From positions 1 to 64,000 of the forward strand of contig JACRLR010000067.1 of the NCBI GenBank assembly GCA_016219645.1: 64,000 nucleotides of DNA, read 5' to 3'. Positions 48,691 through 56,894 of this stretch are shown here, one piece after another. The DNA comes from Nitrospirota bacterium (lineage in GTDB: Bacteria > Nitrospirota > Nitrospiria > Nitrospirales > Nitrospiraceae). The position numbers and the translations under genes are program-made. The first letter of the stretch is position 1. Each line of letters opens with the position of its first letter. A model generated the notes under the pieces. That model saw only the letters and a list, made by a program, of their open reading frames with translations. It did not search any database and was not told the origin of the DNA.

Positions 48691-50172
48691 CTAGAAGTAT
48701 GTTGCTGCCATAAATAAGAAACCGTTGCCGTCTATACGCGTCGTTTGATTGTTGCTCGGATTGTTCACAAAGTTGGTAACGCTCGTGTTTTCCTGGGTGT
48801 TGAACATGTAGCTGAATTTGAATACCGTGTCCTCAATCGGTCGGAAGTTGAGGCCAATCGTCAACCGTTCAAGTTCCCGTTGGTTGCTGGGCTGGCCGTT
48901 AGCAAGTCTTGAGTTATCACTTGTGTCTGTATCCACCGTCTCCCATCGGACAGTGGCGGTGAATGTCGAAGCTTCCGTAAAATGCGTCGGCGCAAGCCTC
49001 CTCAGAAACTCCGGCATGAAATGATAGTTGCCTTGGACGTAGTAGCCGAACATTCCGGAAGGTCCTTGAGTGGTTAAGGTTGTTCCCTGGTTCCCTTCGA
49101 TGCGGGACCAGGCTGCTTCACCGATGACTTCCCATGGGCCGCGTTGGAGTGTCCAGTCGAGGGCATAGATTCCAATGTAGTCGCTTTGATTGTTGACGCC
49201 CGCGGCATTTTTGTTGTTGTACTGGCCGTAGAACGACGATCCGGCGACCTCAATGCCGAGGAAAGGGCTAAATGCCAGACGTCCGACGACAGCTTTATTG
49301 TCGTTCAGATCACGCGAGACGCTGCCGCGACAGTTGCGCATTCCGTTCGTGTCCGTGATGGCGCCTCCTCGTGCGTTACAACCCATTCCGTTGACCACGT
49401 AGACTTCGTAGTCCAATTTTGAAAGCGAACTCGGATACAGGGAGCCGTAGATACCGGCTCCCGTCTCGAACCAGGTGCTGGGAATGATCAGGCGACTGAC
49501 CATAGGCCTATCTGGCAGGTCGTTCAGCGGCGAATCGTGCAAGAGGTTGAACTTGCCGACCGGCATCAAGACCATCCCGCCACGGATGTTGATAGCTTCA
49601 TTGATGAGATAGTCGAGTTGGGCGAATTCAAGGTTCGACGAGCCTGCATTGGTCCCATTCGCCCCGGGAGAATTGTTCCCCCCGCGCTCAAACTCAATTT
49701 CTGTTGCGAACTTCACACGATCGGTAATGTCGGCATAGAGAAAGGGAACCATCCGTTCTTGGTTGAAGGAATTCCTGCTGAGGTTGTCAAGCGTGGGTCC
49801 TGTCAGGGAACCGAACTTAAAGTCTGCATACCCACCAATTATGGCTCTGGGGGCACTTATGAACGGTTTGGCGTACACTAACTTACCTGACCCTGTCGAA
49901 CTGAAGCTCAGGGGGACCTTTTCCTCGCCCTTTCGTTCGACACGAATGTCGGGTATGGGACCTGTCGAAATTGGATACTGGGCTCCAGCAGGAGGAGGCT
50001 CACCCTCCTTCCTCTCCATAGCGCCTTGCCGCCGCTCATGCTCCTGCATCCGCTTGTTGACGGCTTCGTCGACTAATTTTTGAATGTCCTCTGGGGTCAT
50101 GTTCTCAGCCCAAACCGGAGTAAACGGCAAAGCTGTAATCACGAGAGCCCCGAGGATTGACCTGATCCTCAT
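48691..50172 (-). CDS. Outer-membrane beta-barrel porin
   Basis: The protein is 493 residues. A signal peptide ends at about residue 22 (VWA), followed by a short coiled region (EDIQKLVDEAVNKRMQEHERR). A long series of alternating beta strands follows and the protein ends in TYF, the C-terminal aromatic signal for BAM insertion. It looks like a Gram-negative substrate-specific or phosphate-selective-type porin. It lacks the plug domain and TonB box of TonB-dependent receptors. It is the first large gene in the leftward operon with the lipoprotein, FMN and membrane-protein genes. Confidence 0.85.
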   Translation of the reverse strand: MRIRSILGALVITALPFTPVWAENMTPEDIQKLVDEAVNKRMQEHERRQGAMERKEGEPPPAGAQYPISTGPIPDIRVERKGEEKVPLSFSSTGSGKLVYAKPFISAPRAIIGGYADFKFGSLTGPTLDNLSRNSFNQERMVPFLYADITDRVKFATEIEFERGGNNSPGANGTNAGSSNLEFAQLDYLINEAINIRGGMVLMPVGKFNLLHDSPLNDLPDRPMVSRLIIPSTWFETGAGIYGSLYPSSLSKLDYEVYVVNGMGCNARGGAITDTNGMRNCRGSVSRDLNDNKAVVGRLAFSPFLGIEVAGSSFYGQYNNKNAAGVNNQSDYIGIYALDWTLQRGPWEVIGEAAWSRIEGNQGTTLTTQGPSGMFGYYVQGNYHFMPEFLRRLAPTHFTEASTFTATVRWETVDTDTSDNSRLANGQPSNQRELERLTIGLNFRPIEDTVFKFSYMFNTQENTSVTNFVNNPSNNQTTRIDGNGFLFMAATYF

Positions 50173-50303
50173 TGCAAACCTCCATGGATACCATATTGTG
50201 ATAGGTCTGACTCGGGACTCGATGGTCTCTGGTCGTTATTGTTGACAACGATAGATCGTATTTTGGTGGATTGGTGCGAAGCCTCCTTTCGTTGAAGAGC
50301 GCA

Positions 50304-50483
50304 TCATGATGCGACCCTGCTCCATCCTTTGATAGAAGAGAAAGGGATGACAACGATACGTTTGCAGCGTTTGCACTTAAGTTCCAGCCCCTGTCCATGC
50401 ACCTTAGCGATCAGTTGACCGCACTCGCAGCGAGTCTCACTGCAGTCTGCAGAGTGGTCGACCGGAGATATCGCACTAGCCAT
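50304..50483 (-). CDS. Small Com-like zinc-finger protein (59 aa)
   Basis: The core CECGQLIAK and LELKCKRCKRI match the pattern of Mu-like Com proteins, small zinc fingers with two CxxC pairs. The ATG at 50483 follows a GAGG; a longer TTG start is possible. No prophage genes are nearby, so this is probably a domesticated or unrelated regulator. It lies downstream of the Fur-like box and upstream of the porin, so it may head the leftward operon. Confidence 0.7.
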   Translation of the reverse strand: MASAISPVDHSADCSETRCECGQLIAKVHGQGLELKCKRCKRIVVIPFSSIKGWSRVAS

Positions 50484-50511
50484 TATTGGGGCCGCCTCAT
50501 CCAAGTGAAAT

Positions 50512-50526
50512 TGAGAACGATTATTA
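50512..50526. promoter_or_regulatory. Fur-like box in the divergent promoter region
   Basis: TGAGAACGATTATTA matches the 7-1-7 Fur consensus TGATAATGATTATCA at 12 of 15 positions. It lies between the leftward Com-like gene and the rightward lipoprotein-apbE pair, overlapping the leftward -10 region. Confidence 0.5.
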
Positions 50527-50553
50527 ATATCCTATTTTTGGATTCGAAGTCAA
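50524..50553 (-). promoter_or_regulatory. Leftward promoter of the Com-like/porin operon
   Basis: On the minus strand TTGACT (50553-50548) and TATTAA (50529-50524) are 18 bases apart, with a start near 50517, about 34 bases before the Com-like ATG. The Fur-like box covers the -10 region and start site, the position expected for a repressor. Confidence 0.5.
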
Positions 50554-50618
50554 GCGGTGAACGTGTTCGCCAGGATGCAGGATGTATTGGCATCGCAGGA
50601 GGCCTATACTATCTGTGC

Positions 50619-51242
50619 ATGCTTCAGAAGCTGTTGAGACAGCAGTGGTGGTGGCAATCTCTCTGTGCATTGAGCTTGAATCTCTCAGGCTGTGCCACAG
50701 AACTTCCTGTAACAGTGGCAGAGGCTGATGTATCGGGGGCTTTGGTAGTGGGGCGGGTCGCCACGACCATCACCGGGCACTCGCAACGAGTGTATCCACC
50801 TGAACTCCGTTCCTTTGAGCTGATCAATACAGAGAACCAGGAACGATTTAAGATATATGTGAAATCTGCAGACGGGTATTTTTCGCTTTCCCTCCCTCCC
50901 GGACGCTATGCAATTAATCGTGTACAAGTCAGTGAAGGTCCATTCTTGACCATGGCGCAGCTCACGGGAAGCTTTGTGCTCGAGCCTGACGTAGTGACCT
51001 TCCTCGGTACGTGGCATTTTGGAGTGGACTCTCCGAAATACGGACGCCAAGTGATGATCTCCATCATCCATGACGAACAAGATCATCTGCGAGCCCAACA
51101 GTTCGTTAAGGATTCATATCCCACCTTTGACGCCAAGCCTGTGGTGGTGCTGATACCGGAGCCATCGCACGAGCAGGCCCGCTTATTCGAAGTGATGCCC
51201 TATCCAAACTATCCAAGATATTTCCGTCGCCACTGGTGGTAA
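50619..51242 (+). CDS. Lipoprotein upstream of apbE
   Basis: The protein is 207 residues from the ATG at 50619. The upstream open frame is not used because the Com-like gene and the Fur-like box lie there. The signal peptide has a Trp-rich start and a lipobox LSGC at Cys25. The mature part contains YFSLSLPPGRYAINRVQV, a beta-sandwich pattern of carboxypeptidase-regulatory-like domains. It is 9 bases from apbE. The function is unknown. The ribosome-binding site (AGGAGG) is unusually far (16 bases), so the start is uncertain. Confidence 0.65.
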   Translation: MLQKLLRQQWWWQSLCALSLNLSGCATELPVTVAEADVSGALVVGRVATTITGHSQRVYPPELRSFELINTENQERFKIYVKSADGYFSLSLPPGRYAINRVQVSEGPFLTMAQLTGSFVLEPDVVTFLGTWHFGVDSPKYGRQVMISIIHDEQDHLRAQQFVKDSYPTFDAKPVVVLIPEPSHEQARLFEVMPYPNYPRYFRRHWW

Positions 51243-51251
51243 GCGCTATTC

Positions 51252-52274
51252 ATGTCACGCATACGCTCACACATAGCAGTCAACATTCTCGCAGGGCTAG
51301 TGGCGCTACTCGTCGGGTGTGGAAGCCTTGTCACGCGATCCGAGCCTGTTGTCGTGAAACGGGCGCAGATGCACATGGGTACGCTGGTCACGATCACTGC
51401 GGTTGCAAAGAATGAAACGGTTGCCCAAGCTGCGACCACCGCCGGATTTGCCGAAATCCATCGTCTGGAAGGGCTTCTGAGTACATGGATCCCTACGAGC
51501 GAACTATCTCGCGTGAATGCCTCGGCGGGAGTCATGCCAGTCTCTGTGAGTTCAGAAACACTGGCGGTTGTCCAAAACGCGCTTCAAGTTGCGGAGATGA
51601 CCAACGGCGGATTCAATATCGCTATCGGTCCGGCGGTGGACGCGTGGAACGTGATTGAAAGCCAACGAATACCGACAGAGTCGGAATTGGATGAACTCCG
51701 TCCATTGGTAAATCTGCAAGCGGTTCATGCTGACGTGCGCGCCAAGACGATCTTTCTAGAAAAAACAAGGATGCGGATCGATGTGGGGGGAATTGGTAAG
51801 GGCTACGCAGCAGATCAAGCCGCCGAGGCGTTACGGAAGGCGGGTGCTGTTGCCGGTGTTGTGGCCCTGTCAGGAGACATTAAAACGTTCGGTCGATTAC
51901 CTGATGGGAAGCAGTTCCCCATCGGCATTCAACATCCACGACAAGATGGATCGGTGCTAGTCTGGATTGATTTGCAGGACGAAGCGATATCCACCGCGGG
52001 GGATTATGAGCGGTTCTTTGAACGGGATGGGGTCCGGTATCATCATATTCTCGACCCCCGCACGCTTCAACCGGCGCGCGGCTGCCAGAGTGTCACAGTG
52101 ATTGCCCGTGAAGGGGTCTGGGCAGATGGCTTGGACACTGGGATATTTGTCATGGGGGCTGAATTGGGAATGAGGCTGGTCGAAACTTTGCCGGATGTGG
52201 AGGCTATTATCGTCGATGCCGATGGTCGTTTGTTGGTATCCTCCGGATTGCAGCAGCGGATTCGCATGCCATAG
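51252..52274 (+). CDS. apbE: FAD:protein FMN transferase ApbE, lipoprotein
   Basis: The protein is 340 residues with a lipobox LVGC. ApbE signatures are MGTLVTITAVA, VDVGGIGKGYAADQAAEAL, LSGDIKTFG, and STAGDYERFFERDG followed by HHILDPRT. It transfers FMN from FAD to the Ser/Thr of FMN_bind domains outside the cytoplasm. The flavinylation target is most likely the protein at 47476-48165, encoded in the divergent operon. It is paired with the preceding lipoprotein gene. Confidence 0.95.
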   Translation: MSRIRSHIAVNILAGLVALLVGCGSLVTRSEPVVVKRAQMHMGTLVTITAVAKNETVAQAATTAGFAEIHRLEGLLSTWIPTSELSRVNASAGVMPVSVSSETLAVVQNALQVAEMTNGGFNIAIGPAVDAWNVIESQRIPTESELDELRPLVNLQAVHADVRAKTIFLEKTRMRIDVGGIGKGYAADQAAEALRKAGAVAGVVALSGDIKTFGRLPDGKQFPIGIQHPRQDGSVLVWIDLQDEAISTAGDYERFFERDGVRYHHILDPRTLQPARGCQSVTVIAREGVWADGLDTGIFVMGAELGMRLVETLPDVEAIIVDADGRLLVSSGLQQRIRMP

Positions 52275-52301
52275 CAGGATGTGACTAGTCGGCACCTCAG
52301 T

Positions 52302-53243
52302 CTACCGGTCCAGTCGATAACTCATCGGGATTTTGATCGTCATGTCTGGCTTCCCCAATGGGCGAGATAACTGGAATGGAGCTGCTTGCCGTAGGGTTTC
52401 CAGTGCAGCCTTGTCGAGACCGAGGTGTCCAGAGCTTTGGAAGACTTCCACCTCTCCAAGACTTCCATCTTCGTTGATCACGGCTTTCACCACGACCTTT
52501 CCCTCTGCTCGATCCATCCTGGCTGAGGCGGGGTAGCGTTTCAGCTCTTCCACACGACGTAGAATCATTTCAGAGAGCCACCCGTAGTCGCGCTTGGCCT
52601 GAGCATTCGAGGGTAGAGGGGAGACTGCCGCCATCTGCACTGGTGCCGGGACCTGGACAGATGGTTCGATTGGCTCGAGGATTGCTGATGGCGTGCTTAA
52701 CGATGTTGCCTGGGCAGAAGATTCCTCAGAGACTCTCGTCGATTCTTTGGCTGGATTCACAATTGATGAGGCACCGGTGACCATCGGTTCCCGAATTTCC
52801 TGTCTGACTGGCTCAGCTGGCTGTGTCGTGTGAGCAGTCGATTGTAAAGGAATCATTGGTTGCGGTGGATTCGACTCGGTCATCACCGGTGAGGCTGGTC
52901 GCTCAATGATCGAGGGAGTCGTCTGTTGGGTAAGCGGCTGGGGCGACGGAAGGGTCTGGGCTGACGCAGACTGCTGTGCGTGGAGAGAGGAAACCGAGGT
53001 TGTCGATTGAGCCGATCGGGCTGGCGTTTGGTCTCGGGATGATGCCGTCGGTTGAACAGACTGTGTCGGTGACGTCATGGCAACGTCCCATTTGAAGGCT
53101 TCGTTCTGCGGTGCGAGTTGGACTTGCTTCACAAACAAGAGTGCTGTGAACGCCACGGTGCCGTGCAAGAGGACTGAGATAATCCATCCCTGGGCATGCG
53201 CTTCCTTCTGGTCTCCGGAGCGATGTGACCCGGCAGCAATCAC
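52302..53243 (-). CDS. TonB-family energy transducer
   Basis: The protein is 313 residues. One N-terminal membrane helix (about 20-40), then a long Pro/Ser/Gln/Thr-rich periplasm-spanning linker (about 50-215), and a C-terminal TonB domain with YPASARMDRAEGKVVVKAVI and LDKAALETLRQAAPF. It transmits proton-motive energy from ExbB/ExbD to outer-membrane receptors. It is co-transcribed after exbD with a 4-base overlap. No TonB-dependent receptor is encoded in the window. Confidence 0.93.
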   Translation of the reverse strand: MIAAGSHRSGDQKEAHAQGWIISVLLHGTVAFTALLFVKQVQLAPQNEAFKWDVAMTSPTQSVQPTASSRDQTPARSAQSTTSVSSLHAQQSASAQTLPSPQPLTQQTTPSIIERPASPVMTESNPPQPMIPLQSTAHTTQPAEPVRQEIREPMVTGASSIVNPAKESTRVSEESSAQATSLSTPSAILEPIEPSVQVPAPVQMAAVSPLPSNAQAKRDYGWLSEMILRRVEELKRYPASARMDRAEGKVVVKAVINEDGSLGEVEVFQSSGHLGLDKAALETLRQAAPFQLSRPLGKPDMTIKIPMSYRLDR

Positions 53244-53614
53244 AGTCGAATGACCTCCAGGCTGACTTGTTGAAATCCCAACCCCCGCACTTCGTCGACC
53301 ACCGACACGAATCGTTCGAGCAAGGTGACTTTATCCGCCCGCACGATGACCGCCGATTCTCGAGGTTCCACTGTCAGCACACTCTTGAGGCCCCCTTCGG
53401 GAACTGTACGGTCGTTGAGAAAAAGCGTGCCGTCGGCAGTCAGGGTGATGATGATGGGCGCATCGGTGCGAGTCCCGACTTCTTTTGCTTTCGCCAGATT
53501 GACCGGGATCTGTCCGCTGCTGATGAAAGTCGCGGTGGTCAGGACGATGACCAACAATACCAGCATAACGTCCACGAGCGGGATGACGTTGATCTGATCA
53601 ATGTCGCGTTGCAA
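53240..53614 (-). CDS. exbD: Biopolymer transport protein ExbD
   Basis: The protein is 124 residues. The N-terminal helix contains the essential membrane acid in INVIPLVDVMLVLLVIVLTT, followed by a periplasmic beta-alpha domain. It forms the proton-channel motor with ExbB. It overlaps exbB by 17 bases and tonB by 4, so exbB-exbD-tonB is one unit. Confidence 0.94.
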   Translation of the reverse strand: MQRDIDQINVIPLVDVMLVLLVIVLTTATFISSGQIPVNLAKAKEVGTRTDAPIIITLTADGTLFLNDRTVPEGGLKSVLTVEPRESAVIVRADKVTLLERFVSVVDEVRGLGFQQVSLEVIRL

Positions 53615-54029
53615 GGTGTTCCTTGTGTAGGGCCAGAATCTCGGTCACTTTCCGTCTGAGCACATTGTTCATGACGACGCAGGGAATTGCGACGAGCAGT
53701 CCGACCGCCGTGGCTTTCAGCGCGAGGCTGAGCCCAATCATGATGGCATTGACAGCCATGGTGCCGGAGGTGCCCATCGTGTGGAATGTTAGCATAATAC
53801 CAAGCACGGTGCCCAATAAGCCAATATAGGGAGCATTCGCGGCCACTGTGCCAATGATAACCAGGCGTCTGGTCAGAACCATTTCCAATCCCAGGCTGTC
53901 GGGGTATTGGGCGAGATCGACACGGCGGTAAAAAAGCCACCGCTCCACCGCAATGGCCATTGTCCAGATACTGAGTGCCAGCAGAAGCCCGATGATTCCG
54001 TAATCGACCACGTCTTGTAACGCGTTCAT
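53598..54029 (-). CDS. exbB: Biopolymer transport protein ExbB (MotA/TolQ family), short form
   Basis: This 143-residue protein has an N-terminal helix and two C-terminal membrane helices, with NAPYIGLLGTVLGIMLTF and LALKATAVGLLVAIPCVVMNNVLRRK typical of the TolQ/ExbB pore helices. It is shorter than E. coli ExbB, which has an extended cytoplasmic part. It starts the exbB-exbD-tonB unit; the 121-base gap upstream has no convincing promoter. Confidence 0.92.
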   Translation of the reverse strand: MNALQDVVDYGIIGLLLALSIWTMAIAVERWLFYRRVDLAQYPDSLGLEMVLTRRLVIIGTVAANAPYIGLLGTVLGIMLTFHTMGTSGTMAVNAIMIGLSLALKATAVGLLVAIPCVVMNNVLRRKVTEILALHKEHLATRH

Positions 54030-54150
54030 GGGGGAGGCCTCGAGTCCTCTTCGTGATTCACGGATCAGTGTGGCAGGAGACCGTGATGAGGGTCTATCAA
54101 TGCCAGATCGTGAAAAAGCCTGTCAATGCTTGTCAAACCTGCGAGAACGC

Positions 54151-55275
54151 CTATCCGGTGGAATCCTCTCGACGAAAGAGCACGGTATGGGTTGCCAGGA
54201 CACGAACTTCTACCGGCGTGCCGGCCTGATAGATGCTCGTGGAGCCTTGGCTGCTATGGACGATTTGGCCGGAGGGGAGACTGACTGTGTACAGATTCTC
54301 CGAGCCACGGAATTGGCGAGAGAGGACTCGTGCCCGGGCACCTTTCGTGGGGACGAGGTGAATATCGTCAGGCCGAATCATGACGACCACGGCAGTGCCG
54401 TCTTTGCACTCGATCGTGTCGGGAAACTCTCCCAGTTCGGTGCGGACCATACCCTGGGAGACGGTTCCAGGAACGAAGTCTGCCTGACCGACAAAGTCGG
54501 CTACGAATGGTGTGGCCGGCATGTGATAGGTCATCTCCGGTGTGTCGAACTGCTCTAAACGGCCTTGGTTGAGGACTGCAATTCGATCGGCCATGGCAAA
54601 CGCTTCGTCGTGGTCGTGAGTCACGAGCACCGTCGTTGTTTTCGTTCGGCGTAACAGATCGTGCAGTTCTTGGCGCATGCGACCAGCCATGTCAGGGTCC
54701 AAATTACTGAATGGCTCATCGAGCAACAGCACGACGGGATGCTGGACAAGGGCGCGAGCCAGCGCGACTCGCTGTTGCTGGCCGCCTGATAATTCGTGCG
54801 GATACCGCCGCTCGAATCCTTCCAATCCTGTAAGGCGCAACATTTCCTGGACCCGGGCGGCGCGTTCACTTCGAACAAGGTGGCGGAGTCCAAAGGCGAT
54901 GTTGTCCTGCACGCGCAGGTGAGGAAACAGCGCATATTCCTGAAAGACCATCCCGACGCGCCGGTTCTCCGTGGGCACTGTCACGTCCGGAGACGACACA
55001 AGTTGGCCCGATAAGAACAGTTGGCCTGAGCGAACTGGTTCGAACCCGGCGATCGCCCGCAGAATCGTCGTCTTCCCACATCCCGAAGGACCAAGCAGGC
55101 AGAGAATCTCCCCTTCTCGTGCCGAGAAGGAAATTCCCTGGACCGCGGGGTGTCCCGGCTCGTAAGCGCAGGATACAGCACGCAGCTCTAAAACTGAGGA
55201 GGCGGGTGTAAAGAGGTTCCCCTCAAATGTGGTCTCCATCGAATGCGCTGGTGCGGTTGAACGGTCCTGGGTCAC
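54151..55275 (-). CDS. fbpC: ABC transporter ATP-binding protein, ferric-iron type
   Basis: The protein is 374 residues. Walker A GPSGCGKTT, signature LSGGQQQRVALARAL, Walker B LLLDEPFSNLDP and the switch His in VTHDHDE are present. A C-terminal TOBE-like regulatory domain follows (VVMIRPDDIHLV). This architecture is typical of FbpC/PotA ATPases. It powers ferric import with FbpA and FbpB, encoded directly upstream. Confidence 0.88.
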   Translation of the reverse strand: MTQDRSTAPAHSMETTFEGNLFTPASSVLELRAVSCAYEPGHPAVQGISFSAREGEILCLLGPSGCGKTTILRAIAGFEPVRSGQLFLSGQLVSSPDVTVPTENRRVGMVFQEYALFPHLRVQDNIAFGLRHLVRSERAARVQEMLRLTGLEGFERRYPHELSGGQQQRVALARALVQHPVVLLLDEPFSNLDPDMAGRMRQELHDLLRRTKTTTVLVTHDHDEAFAMADRIAVLNQGRLEQFDTPEMTYHMPATPFVADFVGQADFVPGTVSQGMVRTELGEFPDTIECKDGTAVVVMIRPDDIHLVPTKGARARVLSRQFRGSENLYTVSLPSGQIVHSSQGSTSIYQAGTPVEVRVLATHTVLFRREDSTG

Positions 55276-55294
55276 TGGATCAACATTCCTTCTA

Positions 55295-56878
55295 TTAAGC
55301 GGCGCGCCAATCTTTCGAGACCAGCAAGGCCAGCGCCGGGAGGCTCAGCAAGACAATGAGAAGTGCCGAAGGAGCAGCGAGTTGAAAATACTCCTCGCTC
55401 GCTTCCATCCAGACACGAATGGCCAGGGTGTCGAATCCCACCGGCCGCAACAGGAGGGTCGCTGGTAATTCCTTCATGGTCTGGAGAAACATCAGGACCC
55501 AGGCCACGACAAATCCATTCCGAACGAGTGGTAGCGTCACCCGTCGCCAGGTGTCACGCATTCCGAGGCCAAGGGTGCGCGATACCTCTTCCAGATTCGG
55601 CGACAGTTGCTGGAGTGCCGGCTCCAGTGACTGGAGTCCGGCGGGGAGAAAGTGGATCACGTAGGCCACGATGAGGATCAGCGCCGAGCCATAGAACACC
55701 GGAGCTATTGTGGTGAAGAGAATGAGAACAGCCAGTGCCGCCACAGGTCCGGGAAGCACATAGCCGGCATAGGCTGCTTGTAGGCAGCTCAGGTTCAGGA
55801 GGGTCGGCCTCCGACAGGCGAGATAGGCAAGCGGCAAACCGATCAAGACACCGCCAGTGGAAGCACCGGCGGCCAGGATGGCGCTGTTCCAGACGAATCC
55901 AAAAAACCGGTTGTCGATGGTCGCTAACGCCTCGGGCGACAGGCTCCATTGAATCAAGAGTGTGGTTGGGAGTGCGAAGGCCGCGCCAACGATCAACCCT
56001 AGATAGCTGATGACTGCAAAGGTACCGAGCCGGCCATAGCGATGCCGTTCCGGAGCTCGATAGCGGCCGGTGGTCTGATAGAACCGGCTCCGTTGGCGGA
56101 ACCACCGTTCAGTGATCAGGAAAATCAGCGCGATCACGACCAGCAGAAGGCTCAAGATGCTCGCCGCGGTATTGTCGGACCGTCCGGTCATCTGTTGAAA
56201 CACGGCATAGGTGAGCGTCTGGTAGCGAAGCAATGACACAGCACCGAAGTCCGAGACGACGTACAAGATGACCAGCGCAAGGCCGGCGGCGATCGAGGGG
56301 CGCATCAGCGGCAATGTCACGCGCCAGAGGGTCGCGAGACGTGAGACGCCGCTGGCTCGTGCCACTTCCTCGAACGATACGTTCATACTGAGGAGGGCAC
56401 TACGGCTGAGGAGATAGACGAAGGGAAACGTATCCAACGCCATGACGAGCGTGGCGCCCCAAAAACTGTGGGGAGAAAAGATTCTCGCTTGTGGACCGGC
56501 TGCCAGCTGCCAGAGATGCTCGACAGGCCCACCGAATCCCAAGAGGTAAGAGTAGACATAGGCCAATACGTATGTCGGCATCGCCAATGGAAGCACCAAG
56601 GCGCCTTCCCATAGCCGACGACCGGGAATCTCTACACGCGTGATCAACCAGGCGGTTGAGACGCCCAGGATCAGCGTGACGACTGCCACGCTGGCAGCCA
56701 GCGAGACGGTATTGAATAAGAGCTCTGGAATGCGGGTCGTCCACAAGCGCTGCCAGACGACCGGGTCGGCTGAGAGGGCTTGTGCGGTAACATAGCCGAG
56801 CGGGAGCAGGATGATTCCCGCGCTGGCGAGCGCGAGGAGTTGTAGCGGCGACGCAAATTGGTGGCGAGTCGTGACCAC
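55295..56878 (-). CDS. fbpB: Ferric-iron ABC transporter permease, fused two-domain type
   Basis: The protein is 527 residues with about twelve membrane helices forming two BPD_transp_1 halves. Each half has an EAA-type loop: EEVARASGVSRLATLWRVTLP and EEVSRTLGLGMRDTWRRVTLP. This duplicated permease layout is characteristic of the FbpB/SfuB ferric transporters. It lies 16 bases after fbpA. The GTG start is assumed. Confidence 0.9.
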   Translation of the reverse strand: MVTTRHQFASPLQLLALASAGIILLPLGYVTAQALSADPVVWQRLWTTRIPELLFNTVSLAASVAVVTLILGVSTAWLITRVEIPGRRLWEGALVLPLAMPTYVLAYVYSYLLGFGGPVEHLWQLAAGPQARIFSPHSFWGATLVMALDTFPFVYLLSRSALLSMNVSFEEVARASGVSRLATLWRVTLPLMRPSIAAGLALVILYVVSDFGAVSLLRYQTLTYAVFQQMTGRSDNTAASILSLLLVVIALIFLITERWFRQRSRFYQTTGRYRAPERHRYGRLGTFAVISYLGLIVGAAFALPTTLLIQWSLSPEALATIDNRFFGFVWNSAILAAGASTGGVLIGLPLAYLACRRPTLLNLSCLQAAYAGYVLPGPVAALAVLILFTTIAPVFYGSALILIVAYVIHFLPAGLQSLEPALQQLSPNLEEVSRTLGLGMRDTWRRVTLPLVRNGFVVAWVLMFLQTMKELPATLLLRPVGFDTLAIRVWMEASEEYFQLAAPSALLIVLLSLPALALLVSKDWRAA

Positions 56879-56894
56879 GGTGAGTCCCTTCGAG

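Noticed and set aside
50233-50251. Partial dyad TCGTTATTGTTGACAACGA upstream of the porin
   Set aside because: The symmetry is incomplete and the match to a Fur box is poor, so it was not called as an operator.
54030-54150. Two TTGACA sequences on the minus strand upstream of exbB
   Set aside because: Neither has an acceptable -10 box at 16-18 bases, so no promoter is called.
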